Origin: JAHZKN01 sp965250205
GTDB lineage: Bacteria; Pseudomonadota; Alphaproteobacteria; Rhizobiales; Hyphomicrobiaceae
DNA length: 64,000 bases
Assembly (NCBI GenBank): GCA_965250205.1
Contig: CBDFNK010000023.1
Span: forward strand, 124,001 to 188,000
Direction of reading: 5' to 3'
This document shows, one piece after another, positions 28,001-36,934 of this stretch. Position 1 is the stretch's first letter. Each line of letters opens with the position of its first letter. The translations under genes and the position numbers were made by a program. The notes under the pieces are model-generated. The model searched no databases. It was not told the DNA's origin and was given only the letters and a program-made list of their open reading frames with translations.

Positions 28001-28136
28001 GCCAACCAACGCGGTCAAGGCCGTGACCAACCTGGTGCAGGAGGTCATGGAAGGTGCCGCTGAACCTGCGGTTCAGCTTACCGTGCCGCTCAAAGTCGAG
28101 GCCGCTGCCGCTAACAACTGGGATGAAGCGCATTAA
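25073..28136 (+). pseudogene. polA: DNA polymerase I with a frameshift in the 5'-nuclease domain
   Basis: From ATG 25073 the gene encodes a charged leader and the start of the 5'-3' exonuclease domain (AYLVDGSGYIFRAFHAL). At 25315-25322 the tetramer TGCT is doubled. Removing one copy joins PVGAVHA to FCAMLWKLIKETKTADAPTH and the rest of a normal polA. The remainder is intact: 3'-5' exonuclease motifs DTETNSLDA, NGKYDAL and YAAEDADVT, and polymerase motifs DYSQIELRVLAH, RRRAKAINFGIIYG and QVHDELIFEV. A start at ATG 25314 or GTG 25305 could give a product lacking the first metal-binding aspartate but with proofreading and polymerase. Sequencing error is the main alternative. Confidence 0.85.
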
Positions 28137-28452
28137 AGGGCTGGTCCAAATGGGTCAACGTGTGATCAGCGCTTGGGGTATTGTGAGGTATAACGTGGTG
28201 AGGCCCGCTAAGTGGGGACAAAAATAATGATCTAATGGGTGCGTTAACCTCTACAACCAATTGTTTTATAAGTAAAAATAACACATAAGTATTTCCAATG
28301 GAGGCAATAAGAAAATCTTAGAATTAGATCACGTAATTGCTATTTGTGGTTATCGCTGTGGCTGGTTATAGTCTTCTCATCAACACGGCAGAAGGTGATC
28401 TGCCACATATCTGAAAAGATCAAAGTCTTTAAAAATCAAAGAGGAGAATGTT
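28137..28452. other. AT-rich region upstream of pqqA
   Basis: About 315 bases between polA and pqqA, markedly AT-rich from 28240 on. No coding frame of note. It presumably contains the pqqA promoter, but I cannot assign a -35/-10 pair with confidence. Confidence 0.4.
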
Positions 28453-28542
28453 ATGAAAGTTTGGACAAAACCTGCTGTACGTGAGCAAGAAGTCGGTCTT
28501 GAAGTTACTTCTTACCTGCCAGCTGAAATCGACGTCATCTAA
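28453..28542 (+). CDS. pqqA: PQQ precursor peptide PqqA
   Basis: A 29-residue peptide starting MKVWTKPAV with a ribosome binding site (GAGGAG) 6 bases upstream. The C-terminal half EVGLEVTSYLPAEID matches the PqqA signature EVTSYxxAEID, in which the glutamate and tyrosine (E-x3-Y) are cross-linked by PqqE to make pyrroloquinoline quinone. The usual pqqBCDE genes do not follow: the next gene is an acyltransferase and a terminator lies between. It may be an extra precursor copy, or the biosynthesis genes lie elsewhere. Too short for most gene finders. Confidence 0.85.
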   Translation: MKVWTKPAVREQEVGLEVTSYLPAEIDVI

Positions 28543-28566
28543 AAGACGGTTGAGTAAAAGTTTCGA

Positions 28567-28603
28567 CGCGGCGGCTCAGATCTGAGCCACCGCGTTTCGT
28601 TTT
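28567..28603 (+). terminator. rho-independent terminator after pqqA
   Basis: CGGCTCAGA and TCTGAGCC meet in a perfect palindrome extended by CGCG/CGCG outer pairs, followed by TTTCGTTTTG. It ends the one-gene pqqA transcript. Confidence 0.85.
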
Positions 28604-28671
28604 GTGCATTTGGTTTTTTGGTAAATTTCGGCACTGGACGCTGTTAACCTTTCTTATTAACGCATTCTGGA

Positions 28672-29892
28672 ATGCATCTTGCGTTGAAATTATCATCTTG
28701 GTTGTTGAGGCCCATTCTGGGAGCCGGCCAAGGGAGGATTTGGCTCATGCTGACACAGTGGCGGAAATCATTTCAGTTTAGAACAGCCCCAGCTGGGCCC
28801 GGTGTAGCAGATAGACCTGTTGGCCCAGGTTCTGGTGGTCACCAGGCGAGCCGTGTTGATTGGGTCGATATCGCTAAAGGCCTGTGCATCATCTTGGTTG
28901 TGATGCTGCATGCCACGCTTGGCGTTGAAAAGGCGATGGGCGAGACGTCCACGTTTTCCGCCATCATCGATTGGGCCAAGCCCTTCCGGATGCCTGATTT
29001 CTTTCTTATCTCAGGGTTGTTTCTGGCCCGGCGCATTGATCGACCCTGGCGCATCTATCTCGACACAAAGGTTCTGCATTTCGTCTATTTCTATGTGTTG
29101 TGGGTCAACATCCAGTTAGGCCTCAAGGCGCCCCACTTCATTGGCGAATTAGGCTTGGTTGGCTTTGCAAAGATGTATTTTTCAAGCTACATCATTCCGT
29201 TCAGCTCGCTGTGGTTCATCTACATTCTGGCGATTTATTTCGTTGCCGCGAAGTTGCTCGCTAACGTGCCCAAACCCATCGTGTTTCTGGCCGCCGCCGT
29301 GATGCATATCGTGACGCCGGAAAGCGGGATTTTTGCGCTCGATCAGTTCTCAGAACGGTTCATCTTCTTCTACGCTGGCTATGCCGCAGCGCCCTTGTTC
29401 TTTCAATTTGCAGATCGGATTGCAAAAACCCCAGACCTCCTAGTCGGTTTGGCACTTGGTACCTGGGGCGTGGCCAACGCCTGGGCTGTTTCAAGTGGTA
29501 TTGCAGCCCTGCCAGCGATTGATCTCGTGGTGTCGTTCATCGGCATTGCAGCGGTGGTGACGTTCGCCGTTGCTATGATGCAGACACCTATAGGCAATGT
29601 GCTTGGGTACTGTGGTCGCCAATCGATTTCGGTCTACCTGGCGTTTGCCATCTTTATGGCTGCTGGGCGCCAGATCCTGCTGAAACTGGACGCAAAGTTT
29701 GACATCGGTTTGAGTGTGGATTTGATTTCGTTTGCAGCGCTTTTAGCCGGTGTTATCGCGCCACTCATCCTCGCCTGGATGGTGAAGGGGACACGGCTTG
29801 GGTTCTTGTTTACGCGACCAGATGCCTTCCGCCTGAAAGACGCCAAGAATCGGCTGGGGCGACGCACCAATCAGCGGCTTTCAGCCATCTGA
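28672..29892 (+). CDS. acyltransferase family 3 membrane protein
   Basis: A protein of up to 406 residues with about ten membrane helices. After a variable N-terminus it has RVDWVDIAKGLCIILVVMLH, the start of the acyltransferase-3 (OafA/YkoN) domain with the conserved histidine of helix 1, then FRMPDFFLISGLFLARR (F-[FL]-x-S-G-[FL] type). Such proteins acetylate or succinylate sugars of envelope glycans or move acyl groups across the inner membrane. The start could be ATG 28672 or ATG 28747; the latter shortens the leader. It has its own transcription unit between pqqA and the hairpin array. Confidence 0.82.
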   Translation: MHLALKLSSWLLRPILGAGQGRIWLMLTQWRKSFQFRTAPAGPGVADRPVGPGSGGHQASRVDWVDIAKGLCIILVVMLHATLGVEKAMGETSTFSAIIDWAKPFRMPDFFLISGLFLARRIDRPWRIYLDTKVLHFVYFYVLWVNIQLGLKAPHFIGELGLVGFAKMYFSSYIIPFSSLWFIYILAIYFVAAKLLANVPKPIVFLAAAVMHIVTPESGIFALDQFSERFIFFYAGYAAAPLFFQFADRIAKTPDLLVGLALGTWGVANAWAVSSGIAALPAIDLVVSFIGIAAVVTFAVAMMQTPIGNVLGYCGRQSISVYLAFAIFMAAGRQILLKLDAKFDIGLSVDLISFAALLAGVIAPLILAWMVKGTRLGFLFTRPDAFRLKDAKNRLGRRTNQRLSAI

Positions 29893-29900
29893 CGCGACCG

Positions 29901-30240
29901 CCAACACAGGCGTTGTGACCGCCAACACGGGCTTGCCCAGTGTTGGGGAAGACAAAGCCAACACGGGCTTGCCCAGTGTTGGGGAAGACAAAGCCAACAC
30001 GGGCTTGCCCAGTGTTGGGGAAGACAAAGCCAACACGGGCTTGCCCAGTGTTGGGAGTGAAAGACACCAACACAAGCCTGCGCCGTGTTGGGAGTGAAAG
30101 ACACCAACACAAGCCTGCGCCGTGTTGGGAGTGAAAGACACCAACACGGGCCTGCCCAGTGTTGGGAGTGAAAGACGCCAACACGGGCCTGCCCAGTGTT
30201 GGGAGTGAAAGACACCAACACGGGCTTGCCCAGTGTTGGC
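29901..30240. repeat. hairpin repeat array 1 (nine full units)
   Basis: Nine palindromic units of 25 bases (CCAACAC ... GTGTTGG, inner GGGC/GCCC) start at 29922, 29958, 29994, 30030, 30067, 30104, 30141, 30178 and 30215, plus a decayed unit at 29901. They alternate with conserved 11-12 base linkers of two kinds, GGAAGACAAAG and GAGTGAAAGACA, giving periods of 36 and 37 bases. All three minus-strand frames are open across it because the unit lacks stops, but no start, motif or codon bias suggests a protein. Confidence 0.95.
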
Positions 30241-30303
30241 CCCCGTTTTGGGGAATGAAAAGCCTTCAAGCATCTCCGTGTCTTCGGCTAAACGAGACCT
30301 GCT

Positions 30304-30786
30304 TTAAAGGGGTGTTTCCGGTTTTGGTTCTTTTTCCAGGCGGCGCAACCGCTCGCGAAACTTGTTCAACATACCTTCGATATAGTTGAACATTTGGTCG
30401 ACATCTTCTTTCTTTGGCACCTTGAATGCAGTGCCAGGTGGGACAGGCGGTGTCAGGTCGTTTGGTTTAGCGCTATTGTTTGGACCTAATCCAAAATGCT
30501 GTTCCAGTCGGTCAACTTCGGCGCGCAGAGTTTGGTTTTCTTGTTTAAGTTTGTCGATATCTTTCGCGTAGTGGCCAGCGCCATCTTCAGCCAGCTCACA
30601 GACCACTTTGCCGCTCGTGTTTTTGCAGATTGAAACCGCACCGGTTTCAGTATCAAGGCGCATGAAGCCATTCTCGATTGGCGTCATCTGATAGCGCCCA
30701 CCAGCAGCTTCAGACGTGAGCGGTATCGCCAGCATTGAGCTGGTGAGCACAGCAAGCGCAGCTAAAGTTTTATGATGCCGTTCCAT
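30304..30786 (-). CDS. secreted coiled-coil protein of unknown function
   Basis: A 160-residue protein from ATG 30786. Signal peptide KTLAALAVLTSSMLAIPLTS with cleavage after SEA near residue 27. Then a small domain GGRYQMTPIENGFMRLDTET and GAVSICKNTSGKVVCELAED with two cysteines. A coiled coil follows (IDKLKQENQTLRAEVDRLEQ) and a proline-rich linker and helical tail. I have seen this GRYQMTP...DTETGAVS layout in unknown alphaproteobacterial proteins but know no function. It is the only gene between the two inverted hairpin arrays. Confidence 0.75.
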   Translation of the reverse strand: MERHHKTLAALAVLTSSMLAIPLTSEAAGGRYQMTPIENGFMRLDTETGAVSICKNTSGKVVCELAEDGAGHYAKDIDKLKQENQTLRAEVDRLEQHFGLGPNNSAKPNDLTPPVPPGTAFKVPKKEDVDQMFNYIEGMLNKFRERLRRLEKEPKPETPL

Positions 30787-30897
30787 GTCATCCAAGTCCT
30801 CTTTCCGTAGATGCAAAACAAAAGCATGTTGCGCGAAATTGGATGCTACCAACATGCTTTGTTCTTTTGATCGTGCGTGTCGTTTTCCCTATACCAC

Positions 30898-31080
30898 CCA
30901 ACACTGGGCAAGCCCGTGTTGGTGTCTTTCACACCCAACACTGCGCAGGCGCCCCGTGTTGGTGTCTTTCACACCCAACACTGCGCAGGCGCCCCGTGTT
31001 GGTGTCTTTCACTTCCAACACTGCGCAGGCGCCCCGTGTTGGTGTCTTTCACTTCCAACACTGCGCAGGCCCAGTGTTGG
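30898..31080. repeat. hairpin repeat array 2 (five units, inverted relative to array 1)
   Basis: Five palindromic units start at 30898, 30935, 30975, 31015 and 31055. The first is the exact reverse complement of the main unit of array 1; the next have a longer centre with GCGCAGGCGCC. The linkers TGTCTTTCACAC and TGTCTTTCACTT are the reverse complement of the GAGTGAAAGACA linker of array 1. The two arrays therefore form a large inverted repeat around the gene at 30304-30786. Confidence 0.95.
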
Positions 31081-31110
31081 TATGACGGGCACCCCCTTTG
31101 GGGCGATACG

Positions 31111-31244
31111 CTCTAGATCAACCTGCGAAAAGTTGGGTTCGATTTTGAGCAGATACGTTGATCGCCAGCCATGAGATCGAGCGCTGAGATAGAGCGTCGC
31201 GCAAATAGCTTTACTGGTACGAGAAAAGGCACAGACGCTCTAGA
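31111..31244 (+). repeat. dispersed intergenic repeat, copy 1
   Basis: About 134 bases that recur at 42803-42934 (opposite strand) and 46926-47044. Shared words are CTAGATC at the start, GCGAAAAGTTGGGTTCGA, TTTGAGCAGATA, GTTGATCGCCA, TAGAGCGTCGCGCAAA and GCTCTAG at the end. The three copies differ by small indels and substitutions, so it is an old family of non-coding repeats. Confidence 0.88.
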
Positions 31245-31622
31245 CACGCTCTAAGACAGACTATAACGGCTTTTTCTGGATGTCTCAGCCCGCTCTTAGA
31301 TCCCGAATCACACGCGCACAAAAGCGGCCTTAAAGCTGGAATGTGGGCGCGAGCTTAGCCCTGGTGGGCCGGATCTTGTGATCCATCAAGATATTTTAGG
31401 TTCTGATAGGACCTAATTTCGGCGTTTTAGCGCCTATGCGACCAATTCTGAAGAGATACTTAACTGATCCTTTACTGGCGATTGCCACTTTGGGGCGTCG
31501 ATGGTTGCGAGATGTGCCCTGTACGTGCCCGACGAGAAGTTAAAGTTGCCGGCACAAGAAGGGCTCTATTGAGCCCTCCAAGCTCCCGAACGAGCAGCCG
31601 GTTTAATGACTGCGGCGAGCTC
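31245..31622. other. intergenic leader of the Sel1 protein gene
   Basis: About 380 bases after repeat copy 1. An upstream TTG at 31482 keeps the Sel1 gene frame open, but the translated sequence there is Arg/Ser-rich and unlike the acidic start of the protein, so I treat it as untranslated. No other structure seen. Confidence 0.4.
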
Positions 31623-34600
31623 ATGGGGACCGAAATGCCGGAAGATAAAAACAAGTCAAACACGGCTGCAGACGAGCACGGTCCAGTTGAGGGTCAAACG
31701 GTTGACCAAAACGCTGATGATAACAACTCCGCAGAACATCTGGTTTCAGCCATTCAAGCCCAGCTAAAGGTTGCTGAAGAGCGCTACAGCAACGTGCTGG
31801 TCAACATAAAAAATAGGCTCGGCACTTTAGGTGACAATGTAGACGACATTCGCAACCGTATTCCCGAGGACCTTGGCGGTAAGCTTGAAGGCCTTGAAAC
31901 TAGTCTTGAGAATTTGAACCATCGCGTTGCCCAAATTTGGGCTCCGGATGACGCCCACCAAGAGAGCGTTGCCCAGGAAGCCGTTGAGCCCGTTGATGAC
32001 AGCGAGGCCATGGCTGAGGGTGAAGACCATTCAGCTGTTGCCGCATTTAAAGAAGACACGTTGAGTAAGCAAGACACTCACGGCGCTGACAGGGCTCAAA
32101 GCGAAGGTGATGCTGGAACAGCCTTTGACGAGCCACGCCTGGAACAACAACCTATCCTTAATGCCCCTGCTGCTTTAAGATCGGCGTCACTGGTTGAAGA
32201 TAGCGTCAGCGCTGGGAATGAAGAGGCCAATACGCGCCACACACATGGCGTTGACACCTTCGACATGGTCGAGACCAGTGTCCCTGGCGATCCAGGCTCA
32301 CCGTGGGATCAAGAGTCTGCTGAAGCGCTGACCAAACTTTATGATGCGCCGGTGCAAGACAATTTCCAAGAAGAGGTCCAAGTTATGCCTGCCCGCACAC
32401 CTGATCCGGAGATGGACGTTTCGGAAACAGGGCAAGCGGCCACCTCTGACAGCTATGAAACAGCTACGCATGACGACCCTATTGATGCCATTGATCGTGA
32501 TTGGTTGGACAACAAGTTCACGGAAATTGCAGAGCGCATTGAACAAACTCTGTCTGAGCTTGATCCGCAAAAAACCGCCGCTAAAATTGATGAGCGTATG
32601 CAGTCGATGGAAGATCGTGTCGGCACCGCTTTGCAAGACGTGGCCACGCGTTCCGACGTTGAGGGTCTGAGGGATCTTGAAAGTCATGTCTCCGGCATGG
32701 CGGCCGAGTTAGCCAAAACCGACACGCAAATGCAGCGTCTCGATTCTATTGAAAGTAGCCTGCATAAAGTGGTTGCACACTTTACCGAGGGCAATGCAGC
32801 GGCTCAATTTGCTGACATGGACGGCATGGGTGGGGCAGGTATTGATCCAAATCAGGTCGCCGAAGCCGCGGCGGCGCACATTGCTGACCATCTTGCAGCC
32901 ACAGGCCAACAGAGCGACGGATCTGCGATTGCCGACGTGCGAAATTTGATTGAAGGCTTTCACAGCGAGCACCGCGAAGGAAACGAACAAACTTCGCTGA
33001 TGCTGGATACCATTCAGCAGGCGATGGTCCAAATCCTAGATCGTCTTGACGTGCTTGAAGGAGCAGGCGGTATGGTCCCAGCACCAGCAGTAGCGCCAGA
33101 ACCAGCGCAGCACCACGATTTTGCAACTGATGAAGTTGCAGCTGCGGCCGAGGGCTGGGTGGAATCTGGCGTCGGTCATGGTTCAGATGACGACATCACT
33201 TTGACGGACCCGACATCTCTTCAGCAAATGGCGGAACAAGAAGCCAGCATTGAAATTCATCCTCGCGAACCAGCCTTGGCTGAGGTTGCTCAACCTGAAA
33301 CAAGCCAAGCTGGCGATGATATGCTTGCAGGCAGTGCAGTTGCCGCAAGTGCAGTTGCCGCAAGTGCTGGTGCACAACAGCCGCTGGCTGGCAGGAATTC
33401 CCCACAGGAGGCACATGTTGCAAGTGTCCTACCATCGCCGGATCTTTTGTCTGAGCGTACGGACGCCGTCGTCATGCCAGCCGAAACGGCGGCAACTTCA
33501 CGTGATGCAATTGACAAGATCCGCCACAACTTCATTGCTGATGCCCAACAAGCCAAAGCACGGGCTGCACAGGCGGCTGTTCGGTCCGCTGTTGAGCCGC
33601 CAAAGAAAACTGGACGCGCAAATGTGCTTGCCGGCATCAAGACATCAAACAACGGTGGCGAAGCGGCTGGTGGTTTCTTTGGTACAAAAACCCGTCGTCT
33701 GCTTGTCAGCGCACTGCTGGCCGTGATCGCGATCCAAGGTGCGATCATCCTGATGCCATCGAGTGAAAAGTCGGGCGAAGAGGTCAAGATGGATGTGGCT
33801 CCACCTGCGGTCGTAACGCAACCATCAGACTTGGAACAAAAGACGCAAGCGCTTCAGATGCCTAAAAAATCGAGCTATCTTTCGCCAGGCGATGGATTTT
33901 CACCAGCTGTTTCCAGCGACGTTCTTGTCAATGACTCTGAATTTGCAGTCGAGGATGCGCAACATCGCGCAGCGGGTTCTGCTGACCTCCCCTTTGGTCT
34001 AATGTTGCAGCAAACGACTGCAAAAGAGTGGACCCAGCCAGGTCGTCCTCTCTATGATCAAATGCCCTCTGTTGTGACACCTATTGCTTTGAAAACAGAC
34101 GAAGCTGTTGGTGGACCTCGGGTTTACAAAGCCCCAGGTCAGGTGACGTCGGGTTTACGCGCAAAGCTACCGCCGCTCTCGGTTGGTCCAACATCCCTTC
34201 GTATGGCAGCTGCAAAAGGCGATCCGTCCGCTCAATTTGAGGTTGCTACACGGTTGTCTGAAGGCAAAGGCACCAATCAGGATTTCAAACAAGCTGCAAC
34301 CTGGTTTAAGCGCAGTGCAGCCCAAGGATTTGCGCAAGCTCAATATCGTCTCGGCACCCTCTACGAGCGTGGGCTTGGTGTTAGCCCTGACGTCAACAGA
34401 GCCCAGATGTGGTACCTGCGCGCTGCTGAACAGGGCAACATCCGCGCCATGCACAATCTCGCTGTCTTGAGTGCTGGCCAAGCCTCCGGCAAGCCTGACT
34501 ACGATCGTGCGGCACAGTGGTTTATTAAAGCTGCTGAATACGGTCTCGCTGACAGTCAGTATAACGCTGGTGTGTTGTTCGAAAATGGCCTCGGCGTTTC

Positions 34601-34820
34601 CAAAGATCTGATCAAAGCCTACAAGTGGTACACACTGGCTGCGCGCAACGGTGATGAAGAATCATCGAAACGTTCACAGAAACTGCGTGCAAAACTGGCG
34701 ATTGAAGCGCTTAGTGAAGCTGAAACTGCAGTGCGGAGTTTCTCTTCTGGGAGAGTTGACCCGCTGGTCAACAATGCTCGTCTTGCTGGCCAGGACTGGA
34801 AAACACGGCAGAACAGCTAG
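31623..34820 (+). CDS. PodJ-like membrane protein with C-terminal Sel1 repeats
   Basis: A protein of about 1065 residues (ATG 31623 or 31635). A long acidic N-terminal region of about 670 residues contains helical, coiled-coil-like segments (EERYSNVLVNIKNRLGTLGD; IAERIEQTLSELDPQKTAAK). A single membrane helix follows (LLVSALLAVIAIQGAIILM, near residue 700), then about 350 residues outside with four or five Sel1 repeats (DPSAQFEVATRLSEGKG; AQAQYRLGTLYERGLGV; ADSQYNAGVLFENGLGV). This order, cytoplasmic coil, one helix, periplasmic Sel1 repeats, is that of the polar organiser PodJ and related Rhizobiales proteins, so a role in polarity or envelope organisation is likely. Confidence 0.82.
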   Translation: MGTEMPEDKNKSNTAADEHGPVEGQTVDQNADDNNSAEHLVSAIQAQLKVAEERYSNVLVNIKNRLGTLGDNVDDIRNRIPEDLGGKLEGLETSLENLNHRVAQIWAPDDAHQESVAQEAVEPVDDSEAMAEGEDHSAVAAFKEDTLSKQDTHGADRAQSEGDAGTAFDEPRLEQQPILNAPAALRSASLVEDSVSAGNEEANTRHTHGVDTFDMVETSVPGDPGSPWDQESAEALTKLYDAPVQDNFQEEVQVMPARTPDPEMDVSETGQAATSDSYETATHDDPIDAIDRDWLDNKFTEIAERIEQTLSELDPQKTAAKIDERMQSMEDRVGTALQDVATRSDVEGLRDLESHVSGMAAELAKTDTQMQRLDSIESSLHKVVAHFTEGNAAAQFADMDGMGGAGIDPNQVAEAAAAHIADHLAATGQQSDGSAIADVRNLIEGFHSEHREGNEQTSLMLDTIQQAMVQILDRLDVLEGAGGMVPAPAVAPEPAQHHDFATDEVAAAAEGWVESGVGHGSDDDITLTDPTSLQQMAEQEASIEIHPREPALAEVAQPETSQAGDDMLAGSAVAASAVAASAGAQQPLAGRNSPQEAHVASVLPSPDLLSERTDAVVMPAETAATSRDAIDKIRHNFIADAQQAKARAAQAAVRSAVEPPKKTGRANVLAGIKTSNNGGEAAGGFFGTKTRRLLVSALLAVIAIQGAIILMPSSEKSGEEVKMDVAPPAVVTQPSDLEQKTQALQMPKKSSYLSPGDGFSPAVSSDVLVNDSEFAVEDAQHRAAGSADLPFGLMLQQTTAKEWTQPGRPLYDQMPSVVTPIALKTDEAVGGPRVYKAPGQVTSGLRAKLPPLSVGPTSLRMAAAKGDPSAQFEVATRLSEGKGTNQDFKQAATWFKRSAAQGFAQAQYRLGTLYERGLGVSPDVNRAQMWYLRAAEQGNIRAMHNLAVLSAGQASGKPDYDRAAQWFIKAAEYGLADSQYNAGVLFENGLGVSKDLIKAYKWYTLAARNGDEESSKRSQKLRAKLAIEALSEAETAVRSFSSGRVDPLVNNARLAGQDWKTRQNS

Positions 34821-35138
34821 TTTTCGCACAACACTTTTTACAGTTACCAGGCCGTGCTCTCACAAAGGGTGCGGCCTGAGTGCTATTGGGTGGAGAAAAA
34901 GCAACCCCCGTGTTGATAACTGGCCACGCCTTCTGAGTTTTGTAACTCACCACGCGAGACAGCGCACAATCGTTGCGATATTAAGCATGTGAAACGCCAC
35001 CAGCGGGTGCGGTCGATGGACAGCTTTCCATTGGTCCTTGTCTGTGGCAAACCATCCCTGGAAAGCGCATTTGGCGCGGCTTTCAGATCTTTACTCATGC
35101 CACGCTGTCTTAAGGCGGCTTGTAGGCAGACCACGTTG
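34821..35138. other. intergenic with a GC hairpin
   Basis: About 320 bases. CAGGCCG near 34850 and CGGCCTG near 34872 can pair around a loop and may terminate the Sel1 gene, though no T run follows. No other feature seen. Confidence 0.4.
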
Positions 35139-36068
35139 ATGAACATCTACCTTCCGATTGCGGAAATGTCCGTCAATATCTTCCTGTTCCTTGGAATGGG
35201 CGGCGTTGTTGGCTTTTTGTCTGGGCTGTTCGGCGTTGGTGGCGGGTTCTTGATGACGCCGCTGTTGATTTTCTCCGGCATACCAGCCGCCGTGGCCGTT
35301 GGCACGGAAGGCGCTCAAATCGCGGCCACCTCCGTATCCGGTGCCATCGCCCAATACCGACGCAACAACGTAGATATCAAGCTTGGTTGTGTATTGCTGT
35401 TTGGTGGCATCGTTGGCTCTCTGATCGGGGTTCAGATGGTCAAGATCCTGCGACAGATGGGCCAGTTCGATCTGGTGATTGCGCTTTGTTACGTCACTTT
35501 CCTTGGTGTTGTCGGATCGTTGATGCTGATTGAAAGCTCGAACACGATCCGCAAGACTCGGTCCGGCGGCACTGGATATGGCAGACGGTCCGGTCAACAT
35601 AGCTGGATCCATGGGCTACCGTTTAAGATGCGCTTTCAGCGTTCCAAGCTTTACATCAGTGCCATCCCGCCGATTACAATTGGTGCCTTCGTTGGGTTTT
35701 TGGCGGCCATGATGGGTGTCGGTGGCGGCTTCATCATGGTGCCTGCTATGATCTATTTATTGCGCGTGCCGACAAGTATTGCGGTCGGCACATCGCTGTT
35801 CCAGGTCGTGTTCATCACCGCTGTCACCACGCTATTGCACGCCACACTTAACCAGACCGTTGATATCGTGCTCGCGCTTTTGCTGATGATGGGTGGCGTT
35901 GTCGGTGCGCAAATTGGTGTTGCAGCCGGCGTCGGCCTGAAAGGTGCAGAGCTGCGCTTTTTGCTAGCGGCGTTGGTGCTTCTGGTATGCGCCCGTATTG
36001 GTTGGGACCTCGTGGTGCAACCGGCTGAGCTTTACTCCATCAGTCCGCTACTGAGGGGGCACTCGTGA
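35139..36068 (+). CDS. TauE/SafE family sulfite exporter-like permease
   Basis: A 309-residue membrane protein with about eight helices in two similar halves. Each half begins with the family motif: GFLSGLFGVGGGFLMTPLLI near residue 22 and GFLAAMMGVGGGFIMVPAMI near 190. Members export sulfite, sulfoacetate or related anions. ATG 35139 is chosen because the first helix follows at once; the frame is open upstream but polar. It overlaps the next gene (TGATGG), a TIGR02186-type protein that typically accompanies this permease in alphaproteobacteria. Confidence 0.9.
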   Translation: MNIYLPIAEMSVNIFLFLGMGGVVGFLSGLFGVGGGFLMTPLLIFSGIPAAVAVGTEGAQIAATSVSGAIAQYRRNNVDIKLGCVLLFGGIVGSLIGVQMVKILRQMGQFDLVIALCYVTFLGVVGSLMLIESSNTIRKTRSGGTGYGRRSGQHSWIHGLPFKMRFQRSKLYISAIPPITIGAFVGFLAAMMGVGGGFIMVPAMIYLLRVPTSIAVGTSLFQVVFITAVTTLLHATLNQTVDIVLALLLMMGGVVGAQIGVAAGVGLKGAELRFLLAALVLLVCARIGWDLVVQPAELYSISPLLRGHS

Positions 36069-36907
36069 TGGTTGGTTACACAACATTCCTCCAAGGCAGG
36101 CACGTGGCGGCGTTGGCCTTTGCGAGCTTGCTGTTGTCGTTGGCTTCACTTGGGGCGCTTGCCGGACAAACCACTGCAAAAGCCACGGTGCCTGGCGCTG
36201 AAATCGTAGAAGCGGATGTGTCGTCGCGCTCTATTGCTGTGACCTCTGGGTTTACGGGCAAAGAAATCATCGTATTTGGATCAATTCACAACAGTCATCA
36301 GACTGCAGCTGATGCAGGTTACTATGATGTGGTTGTGGTGGTACAGGGCGCACCCACACCGCTCGTGTTACGACGCAAAAGTAATGTTGCAGGCCTGTGG
36401 ATGAATACGACAGCGGTCAACTTTGATCGCGTGCCAAGTTTCTATGCGCTGTCGTCAACACATCCGCTGCACAAAATTGCAGCACCAGAATTGTTTGAAG
36501 ATCTAGGAATTGGTTTTAAATATATTCGCATGACGCCGCGCTACACCGTGACCGAGGATGCGATGAAATCGCACCGCAAAGCGTTAATCCGACTCAAAAA
36601 GAAAGAAAAAGTCTACGTCCAAGATCAGTCAGGCGTTGATTTTATCGGTCGTAGCTTGTTTCGCAGCTCGGTGATGTTGCCGGCCAACATTCCAGTGGGT
36701 TTATTGCAGGCTCGGGTTTATCTGTTTCACGACGGGGCGATGCTCAGCTCTTATACGGCGGAATTGCATTTGGAGCGCGAAGGGCTCGAGCGCTGGTTGC
36801 ATGATCTAGCGAAAAAGAATGGTTTTCTGTATGGCCTACTTGCGATTTTGACGGCGGTGGTCGCCGGTCTGCTGGCTTCAGAAGTGACCCGGCGTCGGGC
36901 AAGCTAA
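36068..36907 (+). CDS. TIGR02186 family periplasmic protein
   Basis: A 279-residue protein with a signal sequence (LAFASLLLSLASLGALAG), a large periplasmic domain that starts EIVEADVSSRSIAVTSGFTG and contains DVVVVVQGAPTPLVLRRKS, and a C-terminal membrane helix (LYGLLAILTAVVAGLLASEV) with a short positive tail. This is the conserved partner of the TauE-type permease, and the two genes overlap by one base. The job is unknown; a periplasmic partner of the exporter is likely. Confidence 0.85.
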   Translation: MVGYTTFLQGRHVAALAFASLLLSLASLGALAGQTTAKATVPGAEIVEADVSSRSIAVTSGFTGKEIIVFGSIHNSHQTAADAGYYDVVVVVQGAPTPLVLRRKSNVAGLWMNTTAVNFDRVPSFYALSSTHPLHKIAAPELFEDLGIGFKYIRMTPRYTVTEDAMKSHRKALIRLKKKEKVYVQDQSGVDFIGRSLFRSSVMLPANIPVGLLQARVYLFHDGAMLSSYTAELHLEREGLERWLHDLAKKNGFLYGLLAILTAVVAGLLASEVTRRRAS

Positions 36908-36934
36908 GCCGTAGCTAGCCGTTCAAGCGCGCAT

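Noticed and set aside
29810..30273. Repeat proteins encoded by the long open frames across hairpin array 1
   Set aside because: All three minus-strand frames are open only because the repeated DNA unit has no stop codon. There is no plausible start or ribosome binding site, and the same DNA occurs inverted in array 2.
29901..31080. CRISPR array
   Set aside because: The units are palindromic and the linkers between them are short (11-14 bases) and nearly identical, not variable spacers of 30 bases or more. No cas gene is near.
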